DNA of 64,000 nucleotides from Paenibacillus sp. S150 (GTDB lineage: Bacteria; Bacillota; Bacilli; Paenibacillales; Paenibacillaceae), in assembly GCF_019352175.1 (NCBI RefSeq), contig NZ_JACBYI010000012.1, positions 108,451 to 172,450 of the forward strand. Reading direction: 5' to 3'. A model generated the notes under the pieces. It did not search any database. It was given only the letters and a program-made list of their open reading frames with translations, and was not told where the DNA came from. Numbering within the stretch: position 1 is the first letter of the stretch; each line of letters opens with the position of its first letter. This document shows positions 44,531-51,787 of this stretch, one piece after another. A program made the position numbers and the translations under genes.

Positions 44531-46147
44531 GTGAACCAGAACCATTTACCGTCAGTAGCTTATTTCAGCATGGAATACGGCCTGCATTCCGACTTCAAAA
44601 TGTACGCCGGAGGCCTGGGCATCCTGGCCGGAGATTACATCAAGGGTGCCAAGGATATCAGCGCTCCGGTCATTCCCATCGGCCTGAAATGGAAGCAGGG
44701 CTACACCGATCAGAAGATTGACGCAAACGGCAATCCTTACGACTCCTACCACAATTACGTCTATGATTTTCTTGAGGATACAGGGATGAAGGTTACCGTT
44801 AAGGTCCGCAAGATCGATGTGGTCTGCAAGGTGTGGAAGACCGATCACTTCGGCAATAACCCTCTGTATCTTCTGGATACGGATATTCCGGAGAACGGGG
44901 ATGCCTGGATTACCGGCCAGCTGTACGGCTGGTTTGGCGAAGAGCGGATCGCTCAGGAAATTGTCCTCGGAATCGGCGGCGTAAAGGCCATGCGCGCGCT
45001 GCAGATTCCGATTGATGTCTACCACTTCAATGAAGGGCATGCCGCGCTGGCTGCCATCGAACTGATCCGTGAAAAAATGTCCGGCGGCAGCACCTTTGAA
45101 GAAGCCTGGAAAGCTACCCGGGAAGAGGTTGTGTTCACTACACATACACCGATCAAGGAAGGCAACGAGACGCATCCGCTCGACCGTCTGGAGTATATGG
45201 GCGCTTTCAACGGCTTAACCCGTGACCAGATGGAGCGAATCGGCGGCGATCCGTTCAATATGACGGTGGCCGGCCTGCGCCTGTCGCGAATTTCCAATGC
45301 TGTGGCCCAGCTTCATGCCGATACCGCGAACAAAATGTGGAAGGAGGTGGCCGGCAGATCGGAGATCATCGGGATCACCAATGCCATTCATACCCCTACC
45401 TGGGTGGATGAACGGATAACCCGGGCCTTTGAGAAAGACGGTGATCTGTGGGCCGCCCATAAAGAGATCAAGAACGAGTTGATCGGCTTTATTGAAGAAC
45501 GCTCCGGAATTTCCCTGAATGCGGACAATCTGCTCATCGGCTTCTCCCGCCGGGCTGCCCCATACAAACGCAGCGACCTGATTTTCTCCCAGCCGGAGAT
45601 TATCGAGCCTTATCTGGAGAGCGGCCGCATCCAAATCGTTTTCTCCGGCAAAGCCCATCCGCTGGATGACAACGGCAAAAAAATTGTCATGAACCTCGTA
45701 GCCATGATGAAAAAATACCCGAAGAGCGTGGTGTTCCTGGAAAACTACGATATGACGATCGGTGCAATGCTGACGCGCGGCTCCGACATTTGGCTCAACA
45801 ATCCGCGCCGCCCGCTGGAAGCCAGCGGCACCTCCGGCATGAAAGCCGCCATGAACGGCGTCCTTAACTGCTCCATCCTCGACGGCTGGTGGCCGGAAGC
45901 CTGTATTGACGGAGAGAACGGCTGGCAGATCGGCGACGGATTCGAAACGGGTGATTTTGCAGTGCTCGACCAGCATGACAGCGATGCCCTGTACGGCACG
46001 CTTCTGAAGCGTGTACTCCCGACTTTCTATGAAAATAAGGATAAATGGGTGCAGATGATGCGCAAGAGCATCGAATCCACCCGCACCGAATTCGCGAGCA
46101 AACGGATGCTGGACGAATATTACAGCCGGATGTATATCAAAGGTTAA
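44531..46147 (+). CDS. glgP: Alpha-glucan phosphorylase
   Basis: A 538-residue member of the short glycogen phosphorylase-like group. The N-terminus reads VAYFSMEYGLHSDFKMYAGG and VYHFNEGHAALAAIEL follows. The PLP-binding Lys is in GTSGMKAAMNG. It releases glucose 1-phosphate from alpha-1,4-glucans or maltodextrins in the cytoplasm. The start is GTG 44531, eight bases after AGGAGG. It is not next to other glycogen genes, so maltodextrin use is as likely as glycogen turnover. Two operator-like sites lie upstream. Confidence 0.92.
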   Translation: MNQNHLPSVAYFSMEYGLHSDFKMYAGGLGILAGDYIKGAKDISAPVIPIGLKWKQGYTDQKIDANGNPYDSYHNYVYDFLEDTGMKVTVKVRKIDVVCKVWKTDHFGNNPLYLLDTDIPENGDAWITGQLYGWFGEERIAQEIVLGIGGVKAMRALQIPIDVYHFNEGHAALAAIELIREKMSGGSTFEEAWKATREEVVFTTHTPIKEGNETHPLDRLEYMGAFNGLTRDQMERIGGDPFNMTVAGLRLSRISNAVAQLHADTANKMWKEVAGRSEIIGITNAIHTPTWVDERITRAFEKDGDLWAAHKEIKNELIGFIEERSGISLNADNLLIGFSRRAAPYKRSDLIFSQPEIIEPYLESGRIQIVFSGKAHPLDDNGKKIVMNLVAMMKKYPKSVVFLENYDMTIGAMLTRGSDIWLNNPRRPLEASGTSGMKAAMNGVLNCSILDGWWPEACIDGENGWQIGDGFETGDFAVLDQHDSDALYGTLLKRVLPTFYENKDKWVQMMRKSIESTRTEFASKRMLDEYYSRMYIKG

Positions 46148-46161
46148 ATTACGGTGCGCTG

Positions 46162-46195
46162 TCCCGCCCGCAGCCTCTGCGGCTGCAGGCGGGAA
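46162..46195. terminator. Terminator hairpin between convergent genes
   Basis: TCCCGCCTGCAGCC-type stem: TCCCGCC at 46162 pairs with GGCGGGA ending at 46194, with an inner GCAGCC/GGCTGC stem. It sits between glgP and the convergent diguanylate cyclase gene. Confidence 0.7.
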
Positions 46196-46224
46196 TTGTT
46201 ATAATGCAAAAACCCACTCTCTAT

Positions 46225-47463
46225 TTACATATTCCCGCTTGCAGCTACTCTGTTGCGGCCGCCTGTCTTGGCATTGTATAGCCCCTGATCGGCCAGTTCC
46301 ATCAGCGCAGCAATCTCCCCGGTATGACCGGCCTCACCCGCAGCTGCTCCAATACTGACGGTAATATAGGAGCTGACCTCGGAATACTCGTGTTGAACGG
46401 CCATTTGCTGAATCTGGCTGCGGATTCTTTCACTCAGCTCCATCGCTTCGTTCACTCCGGTATCAAAAGCAGCCACCGCAAACTCCTCGCCCCCCAGCCG
46501 GGCTGCAAATTGATGCGCCCCCTTCATTTCCGCCTGAATGACCTGAGCCACCTCTTTAATAATCCGGTCTCCTTCAGCGTGCCCGTAGTTGTCGTTGAAC
46601 GGCTTGAAATAATCGATATCTATCATGAGTATGGCAACCAGCCTGGGCAGCTTTTCACCTTCGCTTAACAGCTCCTGCATTCTTTGGTCGAAGGCACGGC
46701 GGTTTGGTATTTCCGTCAGCGCATCCATAAGCGATAGCCTTTGCAACTCCCCGTTAGCCCGGGCCAGCTCCTGATGTACTTTTTCATTCTGAATGATTTG
46801 CTCCTCCAGCTTCCGGTGGCTGCTGCCCAGCAGAATCCTGCTGTAATAATTGCTGCAAAAGTTCACGTACAGAATTCTTGACGCCATCCAGGTGAAGAAA
46901 AGGAACAAAGCCAGGTTAACGTAATGGCCGACCAGCACATCCGATGACGATTGGAAAAAAGGAAGGCCTACATACAGCAGTCCCGCCGAGACTCCATACA
47001 GCCGCAATACCAGCCTGTTGTTGAAATAAAAAATGACGGAAATACTCACCAGGTTAATGACAAAAGCCATGACCTGCCCGTAGAGCCGCTGATCCGCCAA
47101 TGTAACGACAGCACCCCAGACCACAAAAGTATACGCGTAAAGGATGAACAGCTTCTCGTACAGCCGGTAGCTGCCCTCCGCCAGTTTGACATCTCTTTCA
47201 AAGGACGCCGCACCCAGCAGAAAAACCGCATTCAGTCCAACCATGAAAATATACATTACAAAATAAAAGCTGAAATGAAAGCTTTCATGCAGTTTGGTAA
47301 TGGATGCGGCCAGGTCGACCGCTGCCATAGCCGATTCAATGACTATAATTATTTTGGCAAAGAGCCTGCCTCTGGAAATATTCTCTTTTAACGTAAATAT
47401 CCGCAACTCCCTGCGCTCATCCTCCGTCATCGTGAACGGCAGTGTAATCAGTCGGTCCAGCAT
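46225..47463 (-). CDS. Diguanylate cyclase (GGDEF domain) with membrane domain
   Basis: A 412-residue protein. The first 220 residues contain about six hydrophobic segments, a coiled-coil stretch follows (LEEQIIQNEKVHQELARANG), and the C-terminal GGDEF domain has DALTEIPNRRAFD and the active motif RLGGEEF. It should make cyclic di-GMP from GTP at the membrane. The ATG at 47463, behind AGGAGGAG, is preferred to the upstream in-frame ATG at 47511. The sensor signal is unknown. Confidence 0.93.
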   Translation of the reverse strand: MLDRLITLPFTMTEDERRELRIFTLKENISRGRLFAKIIIVIESAMAAVDLAASITKLHESFHFSFYFVMYIFMVGLNAVFLLGAASFERDVKLAEGSYRLYEKLFILYAYTFVVWGAVVTLADQRLYGQVMAFVINLVSISVIFYFNNRLVLRLYGVSAGLLYVGLPFFQSSSDVLVGHYVNLALFLFFTWMASRILYVNFCSNYYSRILLGSSHRKLEEQIIQNEKVHQELARANGELQRLSLMDALTEIPNRRAFDQRMQELLSEGEKLPRLVAILMIDIDYFKPFNDNYGHAEGDRIIKEVAQVIQAEMKGAHQFAARLGGEEFAVAAFDTGVNEAMELSERIRSQIQQMAVQHEYSEVSSYITVSIGAAAGEAGHTGEIAALMELADQGLYNAKTGGRNRVAASGNM

Positions 47464-47567
47464 GCTGTCTCCTCCTAACGCATGAACTCCATGAAATTCC
47501 AACAAATTCATTATCGTTCATCCCTAAGCCTCCGCACAACAGAAAAAGCCGGAATCCCCGCACTTGT

Positions 47568-47628
47568 TTAAAATAATTCTAAATTAGGATTGAAATTTGA
47601 ATTTTTTTTGATATTATAGTATTTATAC
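47568..47628 (+). promoter_or_regulatory. Catalase promoter with PerR-box-like sites
   Basis: TTGAAA at 47590 and TATTAT at 47612 are 16 bases apart. TTAAAATAATTCTAA at 47568-47582 matches the PerR box consensus with two mismatches. A weaker copy overlaps the -10 region (TTATAGTATTTATAC). Peroxide-responsive control of the catalase is predicted. Confidence 0.6.
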
Positions 47629-47667
47629 TTAATCTAAAATCAAATCCTATTTAGGAGGAATGTTTAC

Positions 47668-49125
47668 ATGAGCGAGAACCATAATAAGCTGACGACAAGT
47701 TGGGGCGCACCGGTGGGAGACAACCAGAATTCAATGACTGCCGGGTCCCGGGGACCTACGCTGCTGCAGGATGTTCATTTGCTGGAGAAGCTGGCGCATT
47801 TCAACCGGGAGCGCGTTCCCGAGCGTGTAGTTCATGCCAAGGGTGCGGGAGCCCATGGTTACTTTGAAGTCACTCAGGACTTGTCCCAATATACGAAGGC
47901 GGCATTTTTATCAGAGGTGGGCAAAAGAACCCCTATGTTCATTCGCTTCTCCACAGTAGCCGGGGAGCTGGGCTCTGCCGATACCGTACGTGACCCGCGC
48001 GGCTTTGCTGTGAAATTTTATACCGAGGAAGGCAACTATGATCTGGTCGGCAATAATACGCCTGTTTTTTTCATCCGTGATGCCATTAAATTCCCTGACT
48101 TCATCCATACCCAGAAACGTCATCCCCAGACCCATCTGAAGAACCCCAATGCCGTTTGGGATTTCTGGTCCCTCTCGCCTGAGTCGCTGCATCAAGTGAC
48201 GATTCTGATGTCAGACCGCGGCATTCCGGCCACTTTCCGTCATATGCACGGCTTCGGAAGCCACACCTTCAAATGGGTGAATGCCGAGGGCGCTGCGGTA
48301 TGGGTCAAATACCACTTCAAAACTGAGCAGGGAATAAAAAATTTGGACGTAAAGCTTGCCGCACAAATCGCCGGGGAGAATCCGGATTATCATACAGAGG
48401 ATTTGTTCAATGCGATTGATCTGGGAGATTTCCCGGCCTGGAGACTTCATGTGCAGATTATGCCTGTAGAGGACGCCGATACGTACCGCTTCGATCCCTT
48501 CGATGTAACCAAAGTCTGGTCGCAAAAGGATTATCCGCTGATTGAAGTCGGCCGCATGGTGCTGGACCGCAATCCCGAAAATTATTTCGCAGAGGTGGAG
48601 CAGGCTACCTTTTCTCCAGGCTCCTTTGTACCCGGAATTGAGGCCTCACCCGACAAAATGCTGCAGGGCCGGCTCTTCGCCTATGGCGATGCCCACCGTT
48701 ACCGTGTAGGTGCGAACCATAACCAGCTGCCCATTAACCGCCCTATTGCCGAGGTTAATAACAACCAGCGCGACGGCGCGATGATCCACGGAAACAACGG
48801 CGGCGGTTCCGTCTACTATGAGCCGAACAGCTTCGGCGGAGCGGCTGAGTCGCCGGCGCATAAGCCGGCAGCTTTTGAAGTCTCCGGCCAGGCCGACAGT
48901 GTGTCCTATGATCACAACGATCACTACACCCAGCCCGGTGACCTCTACCGGCTGCTCAGCGAAGAAGAACGCGCCCGCCTGGTCAGCAATATCGTCGGCG
49001 CTATGGCCCCCGTTGAGAAGGAGGAGATCAAGCTCCGCCAGATCGGCCATTTCTATAAGGCAGATCCCGAATTCGGCCGGCGCATAGCCGAAGGGTTAGG
49101 CCTGACTGTGCCGCAAGGGGGGTAA
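47668..49125 (+). CDS. katA: Monofunctional haem catalase
   Basis: A 485-residue clade-3 type small-subunit catalase. The distal His56 is in [12 protein letters not shown] and the proximal haem-ligand Tyr339 is in [34 protein letters not shown] is also conserved. It converts hydrogen peroxide to water and oxygen in the cytoplasm. AGGAGG lies eight bases before the ATG. A PerR-box-like promoter precedes the gene and a strong terminator follows it. Confidence 0.97.
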   Translation: MSENHNKLTTSWGAPVGDNQNSMTAGSRGPTLLQDVHLLEKLAHFNRERVPERVVHAKGAGAHGYFEVTQDLSQYTKAAFLSEVGKRTPMFIRFSTVAGELGSADTVRDPRGFAVKFYTEEGNYDLVGNNTPVFFIRDAIKFPDFIHTQKRHPQTHLKNPNAVWDFWSLSPESLHQVTILMSDRGIPATFRHMHGFGSHTFKWVNAEGAAVWVKYHFKTEQGIKNLDVKLAAQIAGENPDYHTEDLFNAIDLGDFPAWRLHVQIMPVEDADTYRFDPFDVTKVWSQKDYPLIEVGRMVLDRNPENYFAEVEQATFSPGSFVPGIEASPDKMLQGRLFAYGDAHRYRVGANHNQLPINRPIAEVNNNQRDGAMIHGNNGGGSVYYEPNSFGGAAESPAHKPAAFEVSGQADSVSYDHNDHYTQPGDLYRLLSEEERARLVSNIVGAMAPVEKEEIKLRQIGHFYKADPEFGRRIAEGLGLTVPQGG

Positions 49126-49145
49126 CCTCTTCACGCATTTGCACG

Positions 49146-49182
49146 AATAAGCCCCGGCCATAAGGGACGGGGTTTATTTTTG
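49146..49182 (+). terminator. Terminator of katA
   Basis: AATAAGCCCCG pairs with CGGGGTTTATT over 11 positions, followed by TTTTTG. Confidence 0.88.
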
Positions 49183-49275
49183 TTGCATACTAAGCTTAAA
49201 TTACCTGCACTTGATTCAAGGAACGCTTCATAGCCGGTCCGGTAGTCTCCGCCCGCATCGGCTTACCGGACCTGC

Positions 49276-50229
49276 TCACTTCTGATACAGACTCATCCAC
49301 TGCTCCAATTGCACCTTCAGCCCTTCTCTGGCCGAGGCCGGTTCCAGAATTTCCGCATTCGGACCATATTGCAGAATCCATTTGGTAAATTCCTTCTCAT
49401 TATTGACAGTCACCTCAAACAGCAGGCTGCCGTCCTGCTCATCGCTCATCCGCGGATGCACGAACAGCTCTTCCTCCTTAATATACCGGGCGATTTCAGG
49501 ATGAAAACGCACCTTGAACTTGATGTTCTTGTTGCCGCGGTCGATGGACCAGGTATTCTTCAAATACCCTTTAATATTAAAACCGCCTTTATTAAAGCTT
49601 CTGTCCGTCACCTCCACCTGATGAAAACGGCTGATGCGGAACGTCCGGATCGCGCCCTTGAGATGGCAGTACCCGATCAGATAAAAGCGCTGGTCCCGCG
49701 GAATCAAATAATAGGGATCAATCTCACGCTGTGTAAGGGCATTGCGGGATTGGGAATGATAGACTGCCCGGATGCTCCGCTGCTCCAGTATCGCGCCGAT
49801 AATCGGCTGCAGGAAGTTCCGGCTCTCTTTGCGGTAGGCAGGTTTGCCCATTTGAATAATGTCGGCAATATTTTCAAGTATTCCATTTTGTTTCGATTTT
49901 TCTTTCAGATGGGTGCCCATGACCTTGTCATAGGCGGTATGGAAGCCTGGGGGGATTTTATCCTGATTCAATACAGAGGGCAAAAGAGAGAAGGCCAGCG
50001 CCTCCTGCTCGGAGAAATCCAGCGGATACAGAAAGAACTTCCCTAAGAACCTATAGCCGGTACCCCGGCCTTCATTCGTTACAGGGGCAAAATGGCTGAT
50101 GATCTCCAAATCCCTGTAAATGGTCCTAATGTTCACATCACATCTGATCGCCAGCTCCGAGGCCATAATTCCGGGATTGGACTGGATCGCGTTGATAATC
50201 TTGAAGATTCGTATTACTTTGTCAGTCAT
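49276..50229 (-). CDS. WYL-domain transcriptional regulator (YafY type)
   Basis: A 317-residue regulator with an N-terminal helix-turn-helix (IMASELAIRCDVNIRTIYRD) and a WYL domain (RDQRFYLIGYCHLKGAIRTF). A C-terminal beta extension follows. WYL regulators respond to small ligands or nucleic acids. The target here is unknown; it converges with katA. The 640-bp stretch 50230-50871 upstream has no gene, only dispersed repeat motifs. Confidence 0.92.
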   Translation of the reverse strand: MTDKVIRIFKIINAIQSNPGIMASELAIRCDVNIRTIYRDLEIISHFAPVTNEGRGTGYRFLGKFFLYPLDFSEQEALAFSLLPSVLNQDKIPPGFHTAYDKVMGTHLKEKSKQNGILENIADIIQMGKPAYRKESRNFLQPIIGAILEQRSIRAVYHSQSRNALTQREIDPYYLIPRDQRFYLIGYCHLKGAIRTFRISRFHQVEVTDRSFNKGGFNIKGYLKNTWSIDRGNKNIKFKVRFHPEIARYIKEEELFVHPRMSDEQDGSLLFEVTVNNEKEFTKWILQYGPNAEILEPASAREGLKVQLEQWMSLYQK

Positions 50230-50413
50230 CGATTGGGCTCCTTAGCTTCTGTTATTCATGCCGCCTGTGCTCGCCACTAATAATATAATAATATCAGTTC
50301 GCTTCACCTCCTGACTGCCAGCAAACATACAATACAGTGAATAGCACTAAAAAATAAGCAGGCCGGAACCTTCGGCAATATAAATCCTGACATTTAAAAT
50401 AATTGAACAAGTG

Positions 50414-50450
50414 GAAACGGCTGCCGTCCGTAAGGGAAGGCAGCCGTTTC
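50414..50450. repeat. Dispersed hairpin repeat, copy B
   Basis: GAAACGGCTGCC and GGCAGCCGTTTC form a perfect 12-bp stem. The bases after it (CAGCGGGGAAGAGAAGGATAA) recur with small changes after copy D at 51572. Confidence 0.8.
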
Positions 50451-50510
50451 AGCGGGGAAGAGAAGGATAATGTACAGCGGTAACCTATTAATTCTTATCT
50501 TTGAATAAAA

Positions 50511-50554
50511 GGGCTATGCCGCCCATCACAGGACAGCGCAGCTGTTTGGGATTT
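50511..50554. repeat. Dispersed hairpin repeat, copy C
   Basis: GGCTATGCCGCCC and GGACAGCGCAGCTGTTTGGGATTT resemble the two arms of copy A at 31295, including the trailing TGGGATTTCA. The left arm has lost its AAAC end, so the copy is degenerate. Confidence 0.55.
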
Positions 50555-50609
50555 CATAATTAAGGCAGTCGGTGGCCCTCCAGACCTTCGCACTGAAATC
50601 AGGCGGGAA

Positions 50610-50810
50610 GCCCAAGTGGAAAAAGGTAACTTAAATCTCCACCTATCCCCTTTTCCGCAAGCATTAGTGGGAAAAAGGATACCTAAATCATCCGATTCTC
50701 CCCCTTTCCGGGGAATACGCCGAAATTAATTCTACTTTTTCCCACTATTCCCTCTACCGCAGGCTTTTCATTCCAATTAAATGCACTTTTTCCACTTAAT
50801 CTCCGCCCCC
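50610..50810. repeat. Dispersed TACTTTTTCCCACT motif copies
   Basis: Several motifs of the type TTAGTGGGAAAAAGG and its reverse-oriented form TTCTACTTTTTCCCACTATT lie in this gap. The segment GGGGAATACGC followed by AAATTAA and TACTTTTTCCC is shared with the gap near 31380-31430. Confidence 0.6.
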
Positions 50811-50829
50811 AGCAGTATAATTACACAAA

Positions 50830-50854
50830 GAAAAACCCTTGCTCCGCAAGGGTT
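50830..50854 (-). terminator. Terminator of the four-tRNA cluster
   Basis: AACCCTTGC / GCAAGGGTT with a three-base loop, then TTTTT on the minus strand, about 18 bases after tRNA-Gly(TCC). Confidence 0.92.
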
Positions 50855-50871
50855 CAGCACGTTAACAATTA

Positions 50872-50942
50872 AGCGGGTGATGGGAATCGAACCCACGCTA
50901 TCAGCTTGGAAGGCTGAAGTTCTACCATTGAACTACACCCGC
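50872..50942 (-). tRNA. tRNA-Gly (anticodon TCC)
   Basis: Full cloverleaf with GCGGGTG acceptor strand, loop CTTCCAA and T-arm GGGTTCGATTCCC. The CCA end is not encoded. It is the last gene of the cluster. Confidence 0.95.
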
Positions 50943-50954
50943 ACAGGTGTAAAA

Positions 50955-51028
50955 TCGGGATGACACGATTTGAACATGCGACCCCCTGGTCCCAAACCAG
51001 GTGCTCTACCAAGCTGAGCTACATCCCG
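50955..51028 (-). tRNA. tRNA-Pro (anticodon TGG)
   Basis: Acceptor CGGGATG pairs with CATCCCG. The anticodon arm CCTGG-TTTGGGA-CCAGG gives TGG. CCA is not encoded. Confidence 0.95.
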
Positions 51029-51099
51029 TTAATTATTAAGCTCCAACGAACTCACTCATTCGAATCTTTAGGTCACTTTGATCAATCAAGAAGTATTAA

Positions 51100-51229
51100 T
51101 GGCGCGCCCTGAGAGATACGGCCACTTACATGCCCGGTTGCGAAGCAGATGCTCACGAAGCTTAAGCTCCAACGAACTCTTTCGTTCAAATCTGTCTCAG
51201 GTCACTCGGATAATGCGTGAAGTATGAAA
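51100..51229 (-). repeat. tRNA-Arg 3'-end fragment plus spacer, duplicated unit
   Basis: Bases 51100-51117 repeat the last 18 bases of tRNA-Arg including CCA (51230-51247). They end exactly where the T-loop begins to differ. The spacer after each copy is also related: AAGCTCCAACGAACTC and GGTCACT recur at 51029-51099 and 51164-51229. The unit is 130 bases long. It is not a functional tRNA. Confidence 0.85.
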
Positions 51230-51306
51230 TGGCGCGCCCTGAGAGATTCGAACTCCCGGCCTTTTGATTCGTAGTCAAACGCTCTATCCAGCTGAGCTAA
51301 GGGCGC
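51230..51306 (-). tRNA. tRNA-Arg (anticodon ACG)
   Basis: Acceptor GCGCCCT / AGGGCGC, anticodon loop CTACGAA, T-arm GAGTTCGAATCTC, encoded CCA end. Confidence 0.95.
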
Positions 51307-51313
51307 AAAATTA

Positions 51314-51388
51314 TGGAGCGGACGACGGGAATCGAACCCGCGACCCTCGCCTTGGCAAGGCGATGCTCTACCGCTGAGCCACGTCCGC
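51314..51388 (-). tRNA. tRNA-Gly (anticodon GCC)
   Basis: Acceptor GCGGACG / CGTCCGC, anticodon arm CGCCT-TGCCA-AGGCG, encoded CCA. It lies seven bases after the truncated tRNA-Leu. Confidence 0.95.
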
Positions 51389-51392
51389 AAAA

Positions 51393-51453
51393 CATGGTGC
51401 GCGTGAAGGAACTTGAACCTCCTCGCCGTAAAACGCCATATCCTAAGCGTGGT
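51393..51453 (-). pseudogene. Truncated tRNA-Leu(TAG), 3' two thirds only
   Basis: This stretch matches the intact tRNA-Leu at 62255-62335 from its anticodon arm to the 3' end, 50 of 57 bases by hand alignment, and has an encoded CCA. The acceptor 5' strand and D-arm are missing. The anticodon stem has a mismatch (CCACG against TATGG), so it cannot fold as a tRNA. It lies between a promoter at 51501 and tRNA-Gly(GCC). Confidence 0.85.
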
Positions 51454-51500
51454 GAATCCTTAGGAGTTAATTTCATCCGCTCGTTTTAGCGACATTTGTT

Positions 51501-51529
51501 ATCATATCAGGTTTTCTCTTTAATTGCAA
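51501..51529 (-). promoter_or_regulatory. Sigma-A promoter for the four-tRNA cluster
   Basis: On the minus strand TTGCAA (51529-51524) and TATGAT (51506-51501) are separated by exactly 17 bases. Transcription would start near 51494 and run through the truncated tRNA-Leu into tRNA-Gly, Arg, Pro and Gly. Confidence 0.8.
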
Positions 51530-51571
51530 AGCTTTTTTGAAAGACCAAAACATTGATTGCTTAGGACAAGC

Positions 51572-51612
51572 AGAAACGGCTGCGCCGTCCTTATAGGACG
51601 GTATCCGCTACA
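51572..51612. repeat. Dispersed hairpin repeat, copy D
   Basis: AAACGGCTGCGCCGTCC followed by TTATAGGACGG; the trailing ACAGCGGGAAAGAGAAGGATAA is shared with copy B at 50414. The right arm is partly lost. Confidence 0.65.
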
Positions 51613-51664
51613 GCGGGAAAGAGAAGGATAATTCATAGCGTGAAACATATAGATTTTTATCTTT

Positions 51665-51692
51665 CAAAGGAAAACCGTCCAAAACTGGACGG
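51665..51692 (-). terminator. Terminator of the GH31 operon
   Basis: CCGTCCA at 51675 pairs with TGGACGG at 51686. The minus strand continues TTTTCCTTT. It lies about 95 bases after the GH31 stop codon. Confidence 0.8.
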
Positions 51693-51787
51693 CTCCTTGC
51701 GTCAGGCACATGGATGAAATTTTGTCCTCTTATGCCTTTGAGCTCTGCCTTACTCAGGATCTTTCCCGATCCCGTGCTTCACGAGGC

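Noticed and set aside
51202..51390. 62-codon frame over tRNA-Arg and tRNA-Gly
   Set aside because: It is made entirely of tRNA sequence and a duplicated tRNA end.
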